Of a stretch of 64,000 bases of DNA, positions 15,703-24,087 are shown in pieces. The position numbers were made by a program, and so were the translations under genes. Under the pieces are notes generated by a model. That model saw nothing but the letters and a program-made list of their open reading frames with translations, did not search any database and was not told the DNA's origin. Origin of the DNA: an uncultured Agathobaculum sp. (GTDB lineage Bacteria; Bacillota; Clostridia; Oscillospirales; Butyricicoccaceae); contig CAKSVR010000005.1 in assembly GCA_934504345.1 (NCBI GenBank), forward strand, positions 1 through 64,000, given 5' to 3'. Within the stretch, counting starts at the first letter, position 1; the number at the start of each line of letters is the position of its first letter.

Positions 15703-16948
15703 GGCAAAACCCGCCTATTCCTATCCGCAGTTCACGGAGGAGATGCGGAAAACCTATAAGATACTGGTACCGAATATGCTGCCCGTGCAGCTCGGGCTCA
15801 TCTGCCGCCTGATGAAGAACTACGGCTACGATATGGAGCTGCTGCACACTGAGGGCCCGAACATCGCGGAGCAGGGACTGCGAAACGTACACAACGACAC
15901 CTGCTACCCGGCGCTGCTGGTCATCGGCCAGCTGATGGATGCGATTGAATCGGGCAAGTACGACATCCACAAGATCGCGCTCATCCTGCCGCAGACAGGC
16001 GGCGGCTGCCGAGCCTCCAACTATATCCATCTGCTCCGCAAGGCGCTGGAAAAGAACGGCTACGGCTTCATTCCGGTCATTTCGCTCAACTTTTCGGGTC
16101 TGGAGAGCAATCCCGGCTTCAAGCTGACCAAGACCATGCTCGTGCAGGTGGCGTATGCGCTTCTGATCGGTGATCTGATTATGATGGTCGCCAACCAGTG
16201 CCGTCCCTACGAGGTCGTGCCCGGCTCGACCGACAAGGCCATCGAGGTATGCATGAGCGCCGTCACCCAGCGGTTCACCGGCGAGCGCATGGTGCGCTAC
16301 GGCGAGGTAAAGCACCTGTTCCAGCTCGTTCTGACCGCATTCGGCAAGCTGAAGCTGGATAAAACGCAGAAAAAGAAGCTGGTCGGCATTGTCGGTGAGA
16401 TCTACGTCAAATTCTCGCCGCTCGGCAACAACCGCCTTGAGGAATTTCTCCTGAGCGAGGGCTGCGAGCCGGTGCTGCCCGGTCTGATGGACTTCTGCCT
16501 GTACTGCATCTACAATTCGGTCATCGACCACGACCTGTACAGCCGCAACGGCAGGACGGCCGCCGTCTACAAGCTGGTGTACCAGTTCGTGCTCAGCAAG
16601 CAGGCCGACATCATCAAAATGATGAAGAAGGACGGCCGTTTCCGTCCGCCGATGGCGTTTGACGAGGTACGGAAGAAGTCGCAGGCTATCATCGGTCAGG
16701 GCGTGAAGATGGGCGAGGGCTGGCTGCTGCCCGCCGAGATGGTCGAGCTCATCAGCGAGGGCGTGACCAACATCGTCTGCACCCAGCCGTTCGGCTGCCT
16801 GCCCAACCACATCGCCGGCAAGGGCATGATACGCAAGATCCGCGAGGTCTACCCGCAGGCGAACATTGTCGCGGTCGATTACGACCCGGGCGCATCCAAG
16901 ATCAACCAGGAGAACCGCATCAAGCTCATGCTTTCGAGCGCGGAGTAA
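15680..16948 (+). CDS. 2-hydroxyacyl-CoA dehydratase-like activase partner
   Basis: A 422-residue protein corresponding to the C-terminal portion of single-chain acyl-CoA dehydratase activase-related proteins. Features include NDTCYPALLVIGQLMDAI, TGGGCRASNYI and CTQPFGCLPNHIAGKGMIR with conserved cysteines. The start is an unusual TTG at 15680, chosen because GAGGAGGG lies 9-10 nt upstream inside the preceding gene. It overlaps that gene by 23 bp in another frame. The tight overlap implies equal production and a two-subunit complex. The reaction it supports is unknown. Confidence 0.82.
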   Translation: MQNSKTPEAKPAYSYPQFTEEMRKTYKILVPNMLPVQLGLICRLMKNYGYDMELLHTEGPNIAEQGLRNVHNDTCYPALLVIGQLMDAIESGKYDIHKIALILPQTGGGCRASNYIHLLRKALEKNGYGFIPVISLNFSGLESNPGFKLTKTMLVQVAYALLIGDLIMMVANQCRPYEVVPGSTDKAIEVCMSAVTQRFTGERMVRYGEVKHLFQLVLTAFGKLKLDKTQKKKLVGIVGEIYVKFSPLGNNRLEEFLLSEGCEPVLPGLMDFCLYCIYNSVIDHDLYSRNGRTAAVYKLVYQFVLSKQADIIKMMKKDGRFRPPMAFDEVRKKSQAIIGQGVKMGEGWLLPAEMVELISEGVTNIVCTQPFGCLPNHIAGKGMIRKIREVYPQANIVAVDYDPGASKINQENRIKLMLSSAE

Positions 16949-16951
16949 ACG

Positions 16952-16983
16952 AAAAGAGGACTGCAAATGCAGTCCTCTTTTTT
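16952..16983 (+). terminator. Bidirectional terminator after the activase genes
   Basis: Palindrome AAAGAGGACTGC/GCAGTCCTCTTT with a 4-nt loop and T-rich flanks on both strands, between convergent genes. The 30-bp palindrome is the exact reverse complement of the one at 17943-17972. Confidence 0.88.
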
Positions 16984-16999
16984 ATGCACAGCCTGTGCA

Positions 17000-17881
17000 T
17001 TACTCGTCGATGATGGTGGTGAATGTGAGCGTTTCGCTCTCGTTCGGGTGCAATTTGCGGATGCCCTGCTTGTGCTCGATGGCACGGTCGAGGTGCAGGC
17101 CGTCCGGCAGGGTGCTCCACGGCTCGAGGCACACGAACGGCACCTCGAAGTCCTTGTACGGGCTCCACACCGCGAAATAGTCGAAATCGGTGAAATCCAT
17201 CGTCACGCGGCGCGGATTTTTCGTGCTGGCGATGGTCGCGCGGCGCACCGGCAGTCCCTCGCACATGACGGCATCGTCGGCAAACAGCTCGCGGGAGAGC
17301 GGCAGTCTGCCGTCCGTCAGCGGAACAGGAACGCGGTCGGCGGTCAGCATGACGTTCTCGTCCGTGACGATGCGGCTGAGCGAATCCGTGCCCTCGAACT
17401 CGATGTAGTAATCGGTTATCCTTTCGCCGTCCGCGAGGCACAGGTTGTAGGCATCGTGGCCGCCGACCTCGTAATACAGTACGGAATCGCTCGTATTTTT
17501 GACGATATGCTCCTTTTTGAGCGCGTTTTCGTTCAGCGTATAGCGCACGGTGCAGACAAAATCCCACGGATACATCTTTCTGGTGTATTCGCTTGGCGTG
17601 AGCGTAAATTCCGCACAGGTGTCGCTGAGCTTGTTCGCCTGCCACTCCAGATCGCGCCCGAAGCCGTGCTGGGTGATCTCATACGGCTTGCCGTCCGCCG
17701 TGTACGTTTTGTCCTTGAGCCGTCCCACGATGGGGAACAGGATGGGCGCGTGGCGCTTCCATGCCGCCGGGTCGCCCGACCAGACGTATTCCGTGCCGTC
17801 CTTTTTGCTCGTAAAGCGGGTCAGCTCCGCGCCGAATTCGTTGATCTCCACGCGGAAACGTTCATTTTCCAATACCTGCAT
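17000..17881 (-). CDS. Aldose 1-epimerase family protein (LacX-like)
   Basis: A 293-residue protein of the galactose-mutarotase fold, closest in pattern to LacX-type proteins. It has FGAELTRFTSKKDGTEYVWSG near the start, FPIVGRLKD, a conserved ITQHGFGRD and GGHDAYNLC. An AAGGAGGAAA site precedes the ATG. Aldose epimerases interconvert alpha and beta sugar anomers; the substrate of this subfamily is not established. It is a monocistronic unit framed by two copies of the same terminator palindrome in opposite orientation. Confidence 0.85.
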   Translation of the reverse strand: MQVLENERFRVEINEFGAELTRFTSKKDGTEYVWSGDPAAWKRHAPILFPIVGRLKDKTYTADGKPYEITQHGFGRDLEWQANKLSDTCAEFTLTPSEYTRKMYPWDFVCTVRYTLNENALKKEHIVKNTSDSVLYYEVGGHDAYNLCLADGERITDYYIEFEGTDSLSRIVTDENVMLTADRVPVPLTDGRLPLSRELFADDAVMCEGLPVRRATIASTKNPRRVTMDFTDFDYFAVWSPYKDFEVPFVCLEPWSTLPDGLHLDRAIEHKQGIRKLHPNESETLTFTTIIDE

Positions 17882-17940
17882 GGGTGTTTCCTCCTTTTCT
17901 GCTCTATGTTTAGCATACCCATTTTAGCTGGCAAAGTCAA

Positions 17941-17974
17941 GCAAAAGAGGACTGCATTTGCAGTCCTCTTTTGC
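17941..17974 (-). terminator. Bidirectional terminator after the Hpt gene
   Basis: A 34-bp near-perfect palindrome, GCAAAAGAGGACTGCA/TGCAGTCCTCTTTTGC, ending 1 bp before the Hpt stop. Its inner 30 bp are identical in reverse complement to the terminator at 16952. Confidence 0.85.
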
Positions 17975-17975
17975 T

Positions 17976-18323
17976 TTACTGAATCTTCTCGATCGCGCCG
18001 AGCAGCTCGGCGTTGACCTTCTGCACCGCCGTCCACAGGCTCCTGTCCTCCAGCGGCTTCGGGCCGCGCAGCGCCTCGGTGAGCGCAAAGCTGGTTTCGA
18101 ACAAACGGTCGAAGCCCAGATTCTGCGACAGACCCTTGAGCGTATGCGCGCCGCGGAATGCGGTTTCCCAGTCCTTCGCCTCGATGGCGGCCTCAAGCTC
18201 CGCACAGGTCGGGTCCTCGCGGTACTTGAGCACGAACTTCCTGACGATCGCATCGCTCATCAGGCGGCGCTTGGTATCCGCATAATTGCCGCCGGTCGCG
18301 GCGTAAAATTCCTCTAAATTCAT
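17976..18323 (-). CDS. Hpt phosphotransfer domain protein
   Basis: A 115-residue single-domain histidine phosphotransfer protein. The signature GAHTLKGLSQNLGFDRL carries the phospho-accepting His. The rest is a predicted helical bundle. It starts 15 bp downstream of the REC/HD-GYP/GGDEF gene, with GAGGATAG near the ATG, so the two are cotranscribed. It could pass phosphate between a hybrid kinase encoded elsewhere and the neighbouring receiver. No kinase is adjacent. Confidence 0.88.
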   Translation of the reverse strand: MNLEEFYAATGGNYADTKRRLMSDAIVRKFVLKYREDPTCAELEAAIEAKDWETAFRGAHTLKGLSQNLGFDRLFETSFALTEALRGPKPLEDRSLWTAVQKVNAELLGAIEKIQ

Positions 18324-18338
18324 CGTTCTCTATCCTCC

Positions 18339-20717
18339 TCAGGTCTGAACGTCATTGCGCTTTCTCTTCGCCCAGTACATCAGCTGGTCCGCGCGGTGGA
18401 TGGCAGCCGCCAGCGGATGCGCCTGATACACGCCGCCGATGCTGACGGTCGGATGGATGTCCGGGTAGTGCGGAACGGACGTTTCGTTTATCGCCGCGCG
18501 TATCTTATCCAGTGTCACGCGGAATTTTTCGGGCGGTATCTGCGACAGCACCAGCAGGAACTCGTCGCCGCCGTAGCGGATGAGCGTGTCCGTGGGCTTT
18601 ACGCAGTCCAGAATGACGAGCGCAACGTGCCGCAGCACGGCATCGCCCGCCAGATGGCCGTGGGTGTCGTTTATCTGCTTGAAATGATCGACGTCGATGA
18701 CAGCCAGCGCCTCGCCCTTTTCCAGCTCGGGCTGCTGGTCCTCGAGATAGCGGCGGCAGTACGCGCCGGTCACCGGGTCAAGGTAAAAATCCTGTTCGCA
18801 GGCGCCGTCGAGCCGGAACTGCTTGCCCGCGCTCGTCATCCAGACGCCGTCGCTGATCTTGCTGCCCAGCTCGAGCACACACTCGCGCCCGTCCACGTTC
18901 AGGTACTCGGAAACGATCTGGTAGGCGCAGGATTCGGTGATCTCCAGCTTGGTGAGGCGGTTTTTCTCCTGCATACAGCGGTAGGAGATGCAGTTTTCGC
19001 ACTTTTCACCGCGCTCCCAGAGGGAGAAGCACGGATAGCTCTCTCCGGTGAACCTTCCCGTTTCATCCAGCGTCAGGACGGTCGAGGTGACCGGGTCCAC
19101 CAGCCGCACAAGGTCGAAAATGCGCTTCAAGCTCGTCACGGCCTCATAGGCCTCCGCGCCGGTGATACTGCCGGAATCCGGCAGCGCCGTGTTCGGCAGC
19201 ACGAGCGCCTCCTGCGGCGCGGAGAACATACCGACCGCACCGAGGAATTCGGGCTCGTCATCGTGCGACCAGAGCGCACGGGCTTTCATTTTGCAGATGC
19301 GCTCGATGTTGTGCTCGGGCACGCGCAGCATGACCCGCAGCCGTGCCTCGGGCTTTGCGGGCGTGGTGCTGCGCAACGCTTCGCTGACGCGGCGGTTGTC
19401 CATCTCGGACAGCAGCGGGAATTTCTCCTCAGCCTTCATGTCGAACAGCTTGCTCGTGTACGGCAGGATGCCCGTGCGGTCGGTCACCGTGATGGTGTGC
19501 GTTACCGAATCGTAATCGAACTGGATGGCACTGGTCTGCTGCGCGAAGAACTCGGTCTTTGCGCGTTCGTTCTCGAGCGCCTGCACGGAGCGGTCCATCT
19601 GCGGGATGGATTCCTTGAGCAGCGCTTCCGTGCTCACGCGATGAGCCCGCGCCATGTAGTCCGTGCTCTCATCGCTGCTGAGCAGGCGTTTTTTGAGTTC
19701 CGGCGCGACATCGAGCAGGCACTCGAGCAGCAGCGGATTGAACGTGCCGCACTCGCCGTTCAGGATCATTTGGAGCGCGGTTTCGTGGTCGTAAGCGGGC
19801 TTGTAGCAGCGCACGCTCGTGAGCGCATCGTACACATCGGCGACCGAAACCACCTGTGCCGCGATGGGAATGTCCTCGCCGCTCAGGCCGTCCGGATAGC
19901 CGCGGCCGTCGTAGCGCTCGTGGTGCCAGCGGGCGATCTCGTAAGCCGTCTTGAGCAGAGGCTCGTCCGCCGAGAACGGCAGGTCGCGCAGGATGGCCGC
20001 ACCGATGGTCGTGTGCGACTTCATCACCTCGAACTCCTCCTTGGTGAGGCGGCCGGGCTTGTTGATGATCTCATCCGGGATGCTGACCTTGCCGATGTCG
20101 TGCAGCGCGGAGGCCGTGCTGATCAGCTGAATATCCGCCTGTGTGAGCGGATAGCGGTCGGTCTTTTGCACAAGGCGGCTGAGCAGGATCTCGGTGATGG
20201 TGCGGATGTGCAGAACGTGCTGGCCGCTCTCACCGTTGCGGAACTCGACGATGTGGCTGAAGATGTTGATCATCAGGTTGTTGCTTTTTTCTTTTTCGTA
20301 TATCTGCTCCTCAACGAGCTGCATCAGATGCTTCTGCTTGGCGAACAGCATGAGCGTGTTCACCACGCGCCGGCGGACGACCGCGCCGTCGAACGGGCGG
20401 TTGATGTAATCGGTAACGCCGAGGTCGTAGGCGCGTTCAACCTGCTCGATGCCGTTCTCGGACGAGATCATCACCACCGGGATGTCCTCGATCTGGCGGT
20501 TGCTGTTCATCGCGGTCAGCACATCGAAGCCATTCATTTCGGGCATGACCATGTCCAGCAGGAGCAGGTCAATATCGGCACGGTTTCGCAGCAAATCGAT
20601 CGCCTGCGCACCGTTTTCCGCCTCGATAAACTGATAGTCATCGCCAAGGATGTCGATCAAAATCGCGCGGTTCAGTTCGGAGTCATCGACGATCAAAATC
20701 GTGCTTTTTTCTTTCAT
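18339..20717 (-). CDS. Response regulator with HD-GYP and GGDEF domains
   Basis: A 792-residue multidomain c-di-GMP protein. Residues 1-125 are a receiver with phospho-acceptor D55 (LLLLDMVMPEMNG); the usual conserved Lys is Arg (YINRPF, R107). About 150-350 is an HD-GYP phosphodiesterase with HDIGK and GRGYPDG intact. A PAS-like middle follows, with a Cys cluster (PCFSLWERGEKCENC). The C-terminal GGDEF cyclase has intact RYGGDEF, but the inhibitory RxxD site reads KPTD. Both making and breaking of c-di-GMP look possible. It is cotranscribed with an Hpt gene and has its own promoter and a leader of about 160 nt. Confidence 0.9.
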   Translation of the reverse strand: MKEKSTILIVDDSELNRAILIDILGDDYQFIEAENGAQAIDLLRNRADIDLLLLDMVMPEMNGFDVLTAMNSNRQIEDIPVVMISSENGIEQVERAYDLGVTDYINRPFDGAVVRRRVVNTLMLFAKQKHLMQLVEEQIYEKEKSNNLMINIFSHIVEFRNGESGQHVLHIRTITEILLSRLVQKTDRYPLTQADIQLISTASALHDIGKVSIPDEIINKPGRLTKEEFEVMKSHTTIGAAILRDLPFSADEPLLKTAYEIARWHHERYDGRGYPDGLSGEDIPIAAQVVSVADVYDALTSVRCYKPAYDHETALQMILNGECGTFNPLLLECLLDVAPELKKRLLSSDESTDYMARAHRVSTEALLKESIPQMDRSVQALENERAKTEFFAQQTSAIQFDYDSVTHTITVTDRTGILPYTSKLFDMKAEEKFPLLSEMDNRRVSEALRSTTPAKPEARLRVMLRVPEHNIERICKMKARALWSHDDEPEFLGAVGMFSAPQEALVLPNTALPDSGSITGAEAYEAVTSLKRIFDLVRLVDPVTSTVLTLDETGRFTGESYPCFSLWERGEKCENCISYRCMQEKNRLTKLEITESCAYQIVSEYLNVDGRECVLELGSKISDGVWMTSAGKQFRLDGACEQDFYLDPVTGAYCRRYLEDQQPELEKGEALAVIDVDHFKQINDTHGHLAGDAVLRHVALVILDCVKPTDTLIRYGGDEFLLVLSQIPPEKFRVTLDKIRAAINETSVPHYPDIHPTVSIGGVYQAHPLAAAIHRADQLMYWAKRKRNDVQT

Positions 20718-20885
20718 TCAGGTAAAAACCTCCTGCCTGCGGGGCCACGCGCAGAGCGCAGAGCCATTGATTTTCAGGCTTTGTAAAACGGGATGTGGTA
20801 CAGGGCACGCAGGTGCGTGCGCGGAAAGGCTGACTTTTTCTGACGGAAAAGGCCAGCGGGAATATCTTGATAGAAATCCAGTTTT

Positions 20886-20914
20886 ATGATAGCACTTTGT
20901 GACGATTTTATCAA
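20886..20914 (-). promoter_or_regulatory. Promoter of the REC/HD-GYP/GGDEF-Hpt operon
   Basis: TTGATA (20909-20914), a 17-bp spacer and TATCAT (20886-20891) with an extended TGC just before the -10. The leader of about 160 nt includes the hairpin GCACGCA/TGCGTGC at 20806-20821. It does not match the GEMM c-di-GMP riboswitch core convincingly. Confidence 0.65.
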
Positions 20915-20964
20915 GCCGTTTTTCGGCAGAAAACGTATTTTTTGACCGAGAGAACGGCGGATTT

Positions 20965-21330
20965 CGCCGCTTTTCGACACGCCGTTCACGGGCGGCAGCC
21001 CATTTTCCTGCACCCTTTACATGGTGCAACCGAGCCCGCTAAGCAATACGCCGTTGCCGGGCTGGGGATTTCGCCGCTTGCGAGCGGCGGGAACGGTTTC
21101 CAAAAGGATAGACACCCCCCTACGGTGGTTTCTATCCTCTTGGGACTCCATCTTCCGCCCTTTTTGGGATACCTCGGCGCACGGAACGGCTTCGCCGTTC
21201 CTATTTGTGCTCGGGACCGAAAAAGGAACGGTATCGGCTCACGTTTTCCGCGCTGCTGCGGCGTTGTCGCGGCAGATTGCACGGGTTTTGCGTGGTCATT
21301 CGTGCAGAGCTTTGCCTTTTTCCGCCCTGC
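20965..21330 (+). repeat. Composite GC-rich repeat, copy A
   Basis: Modules in order: GGCGGCAGCCCATT, GTGCAACCGAG, AATACGCCGT, CCGGGCTGGGGATTTCGC with a hairpin, TTTCCAAAAGGATAGACACC, CTATCCTCTTGGGACTCC, the GGAACGGCTTCGCCGTTCC hairpin, AAAGGAACGGTATCGGCT and GTCGCGGCAGATTGCAC. The same modules in the same order occur at 31690-32060 (plus) and 32110-32490 (minus). Confidence 0.75.
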
Positions 21331-21344
21331 GGTATCGGTAAATC

Positions 21345-21419
21345 TAACTCCTACCTCCTACCTCCTCCCTCCTAACTCCTATCTAAATCCAGCCTCCTAA
21401 CTCTCCACTCTCCACTCTG
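21345..21419 (+). repeat. Seven-base pyrimidine array next to composite copy A
   Basis: Repeated CTCCTAC/CTCCTAA units pass into CTCCACT units, as at 6750-6804. It lies between composite copy A and the S1-domain gene. Confidence 0.7.
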
Positions 21420-21495
21420 CCCAAAGATTCCCAATCAAAGGTACTACTTTTCCCGCATCTGTCATACACTTTCCCAAAAAGGAGGTTAGGCTGTA

Positions 21496-22434
21496 ATGAA
21501 AACAAGCGAATGTTATCTGCCCGAGGGCAGTTATACGGCCTGTCCGGCGGTGCGGCAGGCGTTTTCCTCGCTCGAGGCGCTGCGGCGGGCGCAGTCCGAG
21601 AGCCGCATTCTGGAGGCTGCCGCGCAGAGGTGTACGGCCGCGCACGACCTGCTGTTCGACCTCGGCATCGCGCAGGGCATCATGCCGCGCGTGTGCTGTG
21701 CGCTGGGCGTGGCCGAGGGCGACACCCGCGAGATCGCGATATTATCGCGCGTAGGCAAGCCCACCTGCTTTGTCGTGACCGACATTGACGAGCGCACCGA
21801 GCCGCCCACGGTCTGGCTGTCGCGCACCATCGCGCAGCAGCGCGCACAGGACTGGCTGCTCGGCACGCTCCGGCCCGGCGATGTCACCGCCGCCCGCGTG
21901 ACCCATTTAGAGCCGTTCGGCGCGTTCGTGGATGTCGGCTGCGGCGTGCCGTCGCTCATCGGCATCGAGAACCTGTCCGTGTCGCGCATCTGCCATCCGA
22001 GCGACCGGCTGACCGTCGGGCAGGCCATTCTGGCGGCTGTCCGCACCGTCGAGCCGGAAAACCGGCGTATTTCGCTCACCCACCGCGAGCTGCTCGGCAC
22101 ATGGGAGGAGAACGCAGCGCTGTTCTCTCCCGGCGAAACCGTGCGCGGCATTGTCCGCTCCATCGAGCCCTACGGCGTGTTTATCGAGCTCACGCCCAAT
22201 CTTTCCGGCCTTGCCGAGCCGCGCGCCGACCTCGTGCCCGGCATGGCGGTGTCGGTGTACATCAAGTCCATCCTGCCGCAGCGCATGAAGGTCAAGCTCA
22301 CGGTTATCGATGTGCTCAGCGCCCGCGCCCAGCCCGCGCCGCCCAGATATTTCATCACCGACGGGCATATCGATGAGTGGGTCTATACACCGGCGTGCTG
22401 CGATAAGAAAATTGTGAAAACTATATTTGGATAA
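21496..22434 (+). CDS. S1 RNA-binding domain protein
   Basis: A 312-residue protein with a weak N-terminal S1-like segment and two clear S1 domains: GDVTAARVTHLEPFGAFVDV at about 129-148, and GETVRGIVRSIEPYGVFIEL in the C-terminal half. It resembles shortened ribosomal protein S1 homologues of Clostridia and probably binds mRNA. The ATG at 21496 has AAAAAGGAGG upstream. The final codons (YTPACCDKKIVKTIFG) and the following 60 bp are tandemly duplicated just downstream. Confidence 0.85.
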   Translation: MKTSECYLPEGSYTACPAVRQAFSSLEALRRAQSESRILEAAAQRCTAAHDLLFDLGIAQGIMPRVCCALGVAEGDTREIAILSRVGKPTCFVVTDIDERTEPPTVWLSRTIAQQRAQDWLLGTLRPGDVTAARVTHLEPFGAFVDVGCGVPSLIGIENLSVSRICHPSDRLTVGQAILAAVRTVEPENRRISLTHRELLGTWEENAALFSPGETVRGIVRSIEPYGVFIELTPNLSGLAEPRADLVPGMAVSVYIKSILPQRMKVKLTVIDVLSARAQPAPPRYFITDGHIDEWVYTPACCDKKIVKTIFG

Positions 22435-22609
22435 CCCTTGCCGTAGGGCGCGACGACTCGGCGCGCCGTTCGTGACGGTGTGCAGACGGTTTATGCTATA
22501 CACCGGCGTGCCGCGATAAGAAAATTGTTGAAACTATATTGGGATAACCCTTACCGTAGGGCGCGACGACTCGGCGCGCCGTTCGTGACAATGTGCAGAC
22601 GGTTTATGC
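22383..22609 (+). repeat. Tandem duplication of the S1-gene 3' end with CCGTAGGG element
   Basis: Two adjacent units (22383-22495 and 22496-22609, 113-114 bp) differ at only about seven positions. Unit 1 holds the last codons and stop of the S1 gene plus the left half of a CCGTAGGG element. Unit 2 repeats both as non-coding sequence and continues into a complete element (22556-22635). Confidence 0.88.
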
Positions 22610-22809
22610 GGCGGGGCGAGGGCGCCCCGCCCTACGGTTATGTTGTCAAATGCGTTCCATTGCCGTGAATTGGTGCAATTTTGAGGGAAACGGCGGGATG
22701 GGGTCATCCCGCCCTACGAAAAACGTACCAAAGGCAATCCACGCAAATGAAAAAATGGAGAATGGAAAATCTACACCTTCATTCTCCATTCTCCATTTTC
22801 AATTCTCAA
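22435..22809. other. Convergent gap, all repeats
   Basis: It contains the second unit of the S1-tail duplication, CCGTAGGG copies at 22443-22495 (left half), 22556-22635 (whole) and 22691-22717 (right arm), and the heptad hairpin at the rarA stop (22749-22814). No gene or clear T-run terminator is seen. Confidence 0.75.
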
Positions 22810-22814
22810 TTATT
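22749..22814 (-). repeat. Heptad hairpin at the rarA stop codon
   Basis: Read on minus, the rarA stop TAA is part of AATAATTGAGAATTG. Purine units (GGAGAAT) follow, then a short loop and the complementary pyrimidine arm (CATTCTCCATTTTTTC). Confidence 0.75.
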
Positions 22815-24060
22815 TCGAGCCCTTTACCTTGTCCCAGTACATTTTCGCGGCCTGTTCGGTCTTATTGGGCCCGAACTCGTAGTATTTCGTGCCGCGCAGC
22901 TCCTCCGGGAGATACTCCTGCTCGACCCAGTGATTGGGGAACGAATGCGGATACTGATAGGTCAGTCCGCGGCCGAGCTTTTTCGCGCCGCCGTAGTGTG
23001 TATCCTTGAGGTGCGCGGGAATGTCGCCGGCCTTGCCTGCGCGGATGTCGGCCAGCGCGGCATCGATGCCGTTGATGGCGCTGTTGGACTTGGGCGCGGT
23101 CGCCATGAGCACGACCGCCTCGGCCAATGGGATGCGCGCCTCGGGCAGACCGAGCTGGAACGCGCTGTCCACGCACGCCTTGACGATGGCCGCGCACTGC
23201 GGGTACGCCAGACCTACGTCCTCACTCGCGATGACGAGCATACGCCGCGCCGCGGAGATCATGTCGCCCGCCTCGAGCAGCCGCGCGAGATAATGCAGGG
23301 CGGCATCCGGGTCCGAGCCGCGCACGGACTTTTGCAGCGCCGAGAGGATGTCATAGTGGCTGTCACCGTCGCGGTCGTAGCGCATATTCGAGCGCTGCGC
23401 CGCCTGCTGTGCGTCCGCGAGTGTGATGCCGCTCTCTCCCGCGCCGGAAACCAGCAGCTCGACCGCGCCGAGCGCCTTTCGCACATCGCCGCCGACCGCC
23501 TGCGCGATGTAGTCCGCCACGCCGTCCTCGACCGGCTTCGCAGCCCCGTCCATCGCGAGGGTGAACGCCCGCTCGACCGCCCGGCGCATATCCGCCGCCT
23601 CGACCGGCTTGAACTCGAACACCGTACAGCGGCTCAGGATGGCGTTGTAGATGTAAAAATACGGATTTTCCGTTGTCGAGGCAATCAGCGTGATCTTGCC
23701 GGTTTCGATGAACTCCAGCAGGCTCTGCTGCTGCTTTTTGTTGAAATACTGGATCTCATCGAGGTACACGAGCGCACCGTTCGGCGCAAGGAACGTGTCC
23801 AGCTCATCGATGATGGCCTTGATGTCCGCGATGCCCGCCGTGGTGGCGTTCAGGTGGTACAGCTTGCGGTCGGTCTGCTTGGCGATGATGGAAGCCACGG
23901 TCGTTTTGCCCACGCCGGACGGCCCGTAAAATATCAGGTTCGGAATGCTGCCGCTCTCGATCACGCGGCGCAAAAGCCCGTTCTCGCCCAGAAGATGCCG
24001 CTGACCGACAACGTCGTCTAACGTCCTTGGGCGGATTTTGTCTGCTAAAGGTTGGTACAT
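22810..24060 (-). CDS. rarA: RarA, replication-associated recombination ATPase
   Basis: A 416-residue AAA+ clamp-loader-like ATPase (RarA/MgsA, WRNIP1 family) acting at stalled replication forks. It has RPRTLDDVVGQRHLLGENG, Walker A GPSGVGKTTVAS, Walker B LVYLDEIQ and the sensor STTENPYF. The C-terminal domain carries GYTYQYPH-type sequence (LTYQYPHSFPNHWVEQEYLP). It is monocistronic. The stop codon is supplied by a seven-base repeat array. Confidence 0.94.
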   Translation of the reverse strand: MYQPLADKIRPRTLDDVVGQRHLLGENGLLRRVIESGSIPNLIFYGPSGVGKTTVASIIAKQTDRKLYHLNATTAGIADIKAIIDELDTFLAPNGALVYLDEIQYFNKKQQQSLLEFIETGKITLIASTTENPYFYIYNAILSRCTVFEFKPVEAADMRRAVERAFTLAMDGAAKPVEDGVADYIAQAVGGDVRKALGAVELLVSGAGESGITLADAQQAAQRSNMRYDRDGDSHYDILSALQKSVRGSDPDAALHYLARLLEAGDMISAARRMLVIASEDVGLAYPQCAAIVKACVDSAFQLGLPEARIPLAEAVVLMATAPKSNSAINGIDAALADIRAGKAGDIPAHLKDTHYGGAKKLGRGLTYQYPHSFPNHWVEQEYLPEELRGTKYYEFGPNKTEQAAKMYWDKVKGSK

Positions 24061-24087
24061 TTTCTTCCCTCAATCATAATCTTCTCC

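Larger units (their letters stand above)
20718..21495. other. Divergent gap with promoter, composite repeat and heptads
   Basis: From left: the leader and promoter of the signalling operon, composite repeat copy A (about 20965-21330), pyrimidine heptads (21345-21419) and the S1-gene upstream region with a strong AAAAAGGAGG site at 21476-21485. No gene is supported; short open frames in copy A recur in copies B and C because the DNA is repeated. Confidence 0.75.

Noticed and set aside
18396..20786. 796-codon open frame antisense to the REC/HD-GYP/GGDEF gene
   Set aside because: Same reason: a composition-driven shadow of an unmistakable multidomain gene.
20718..20891. Clear c-di-GMP (GEMM) riboswitch
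   Set aside because: The expected core blocks are not present in order; kept only as a structured leader worth checking.
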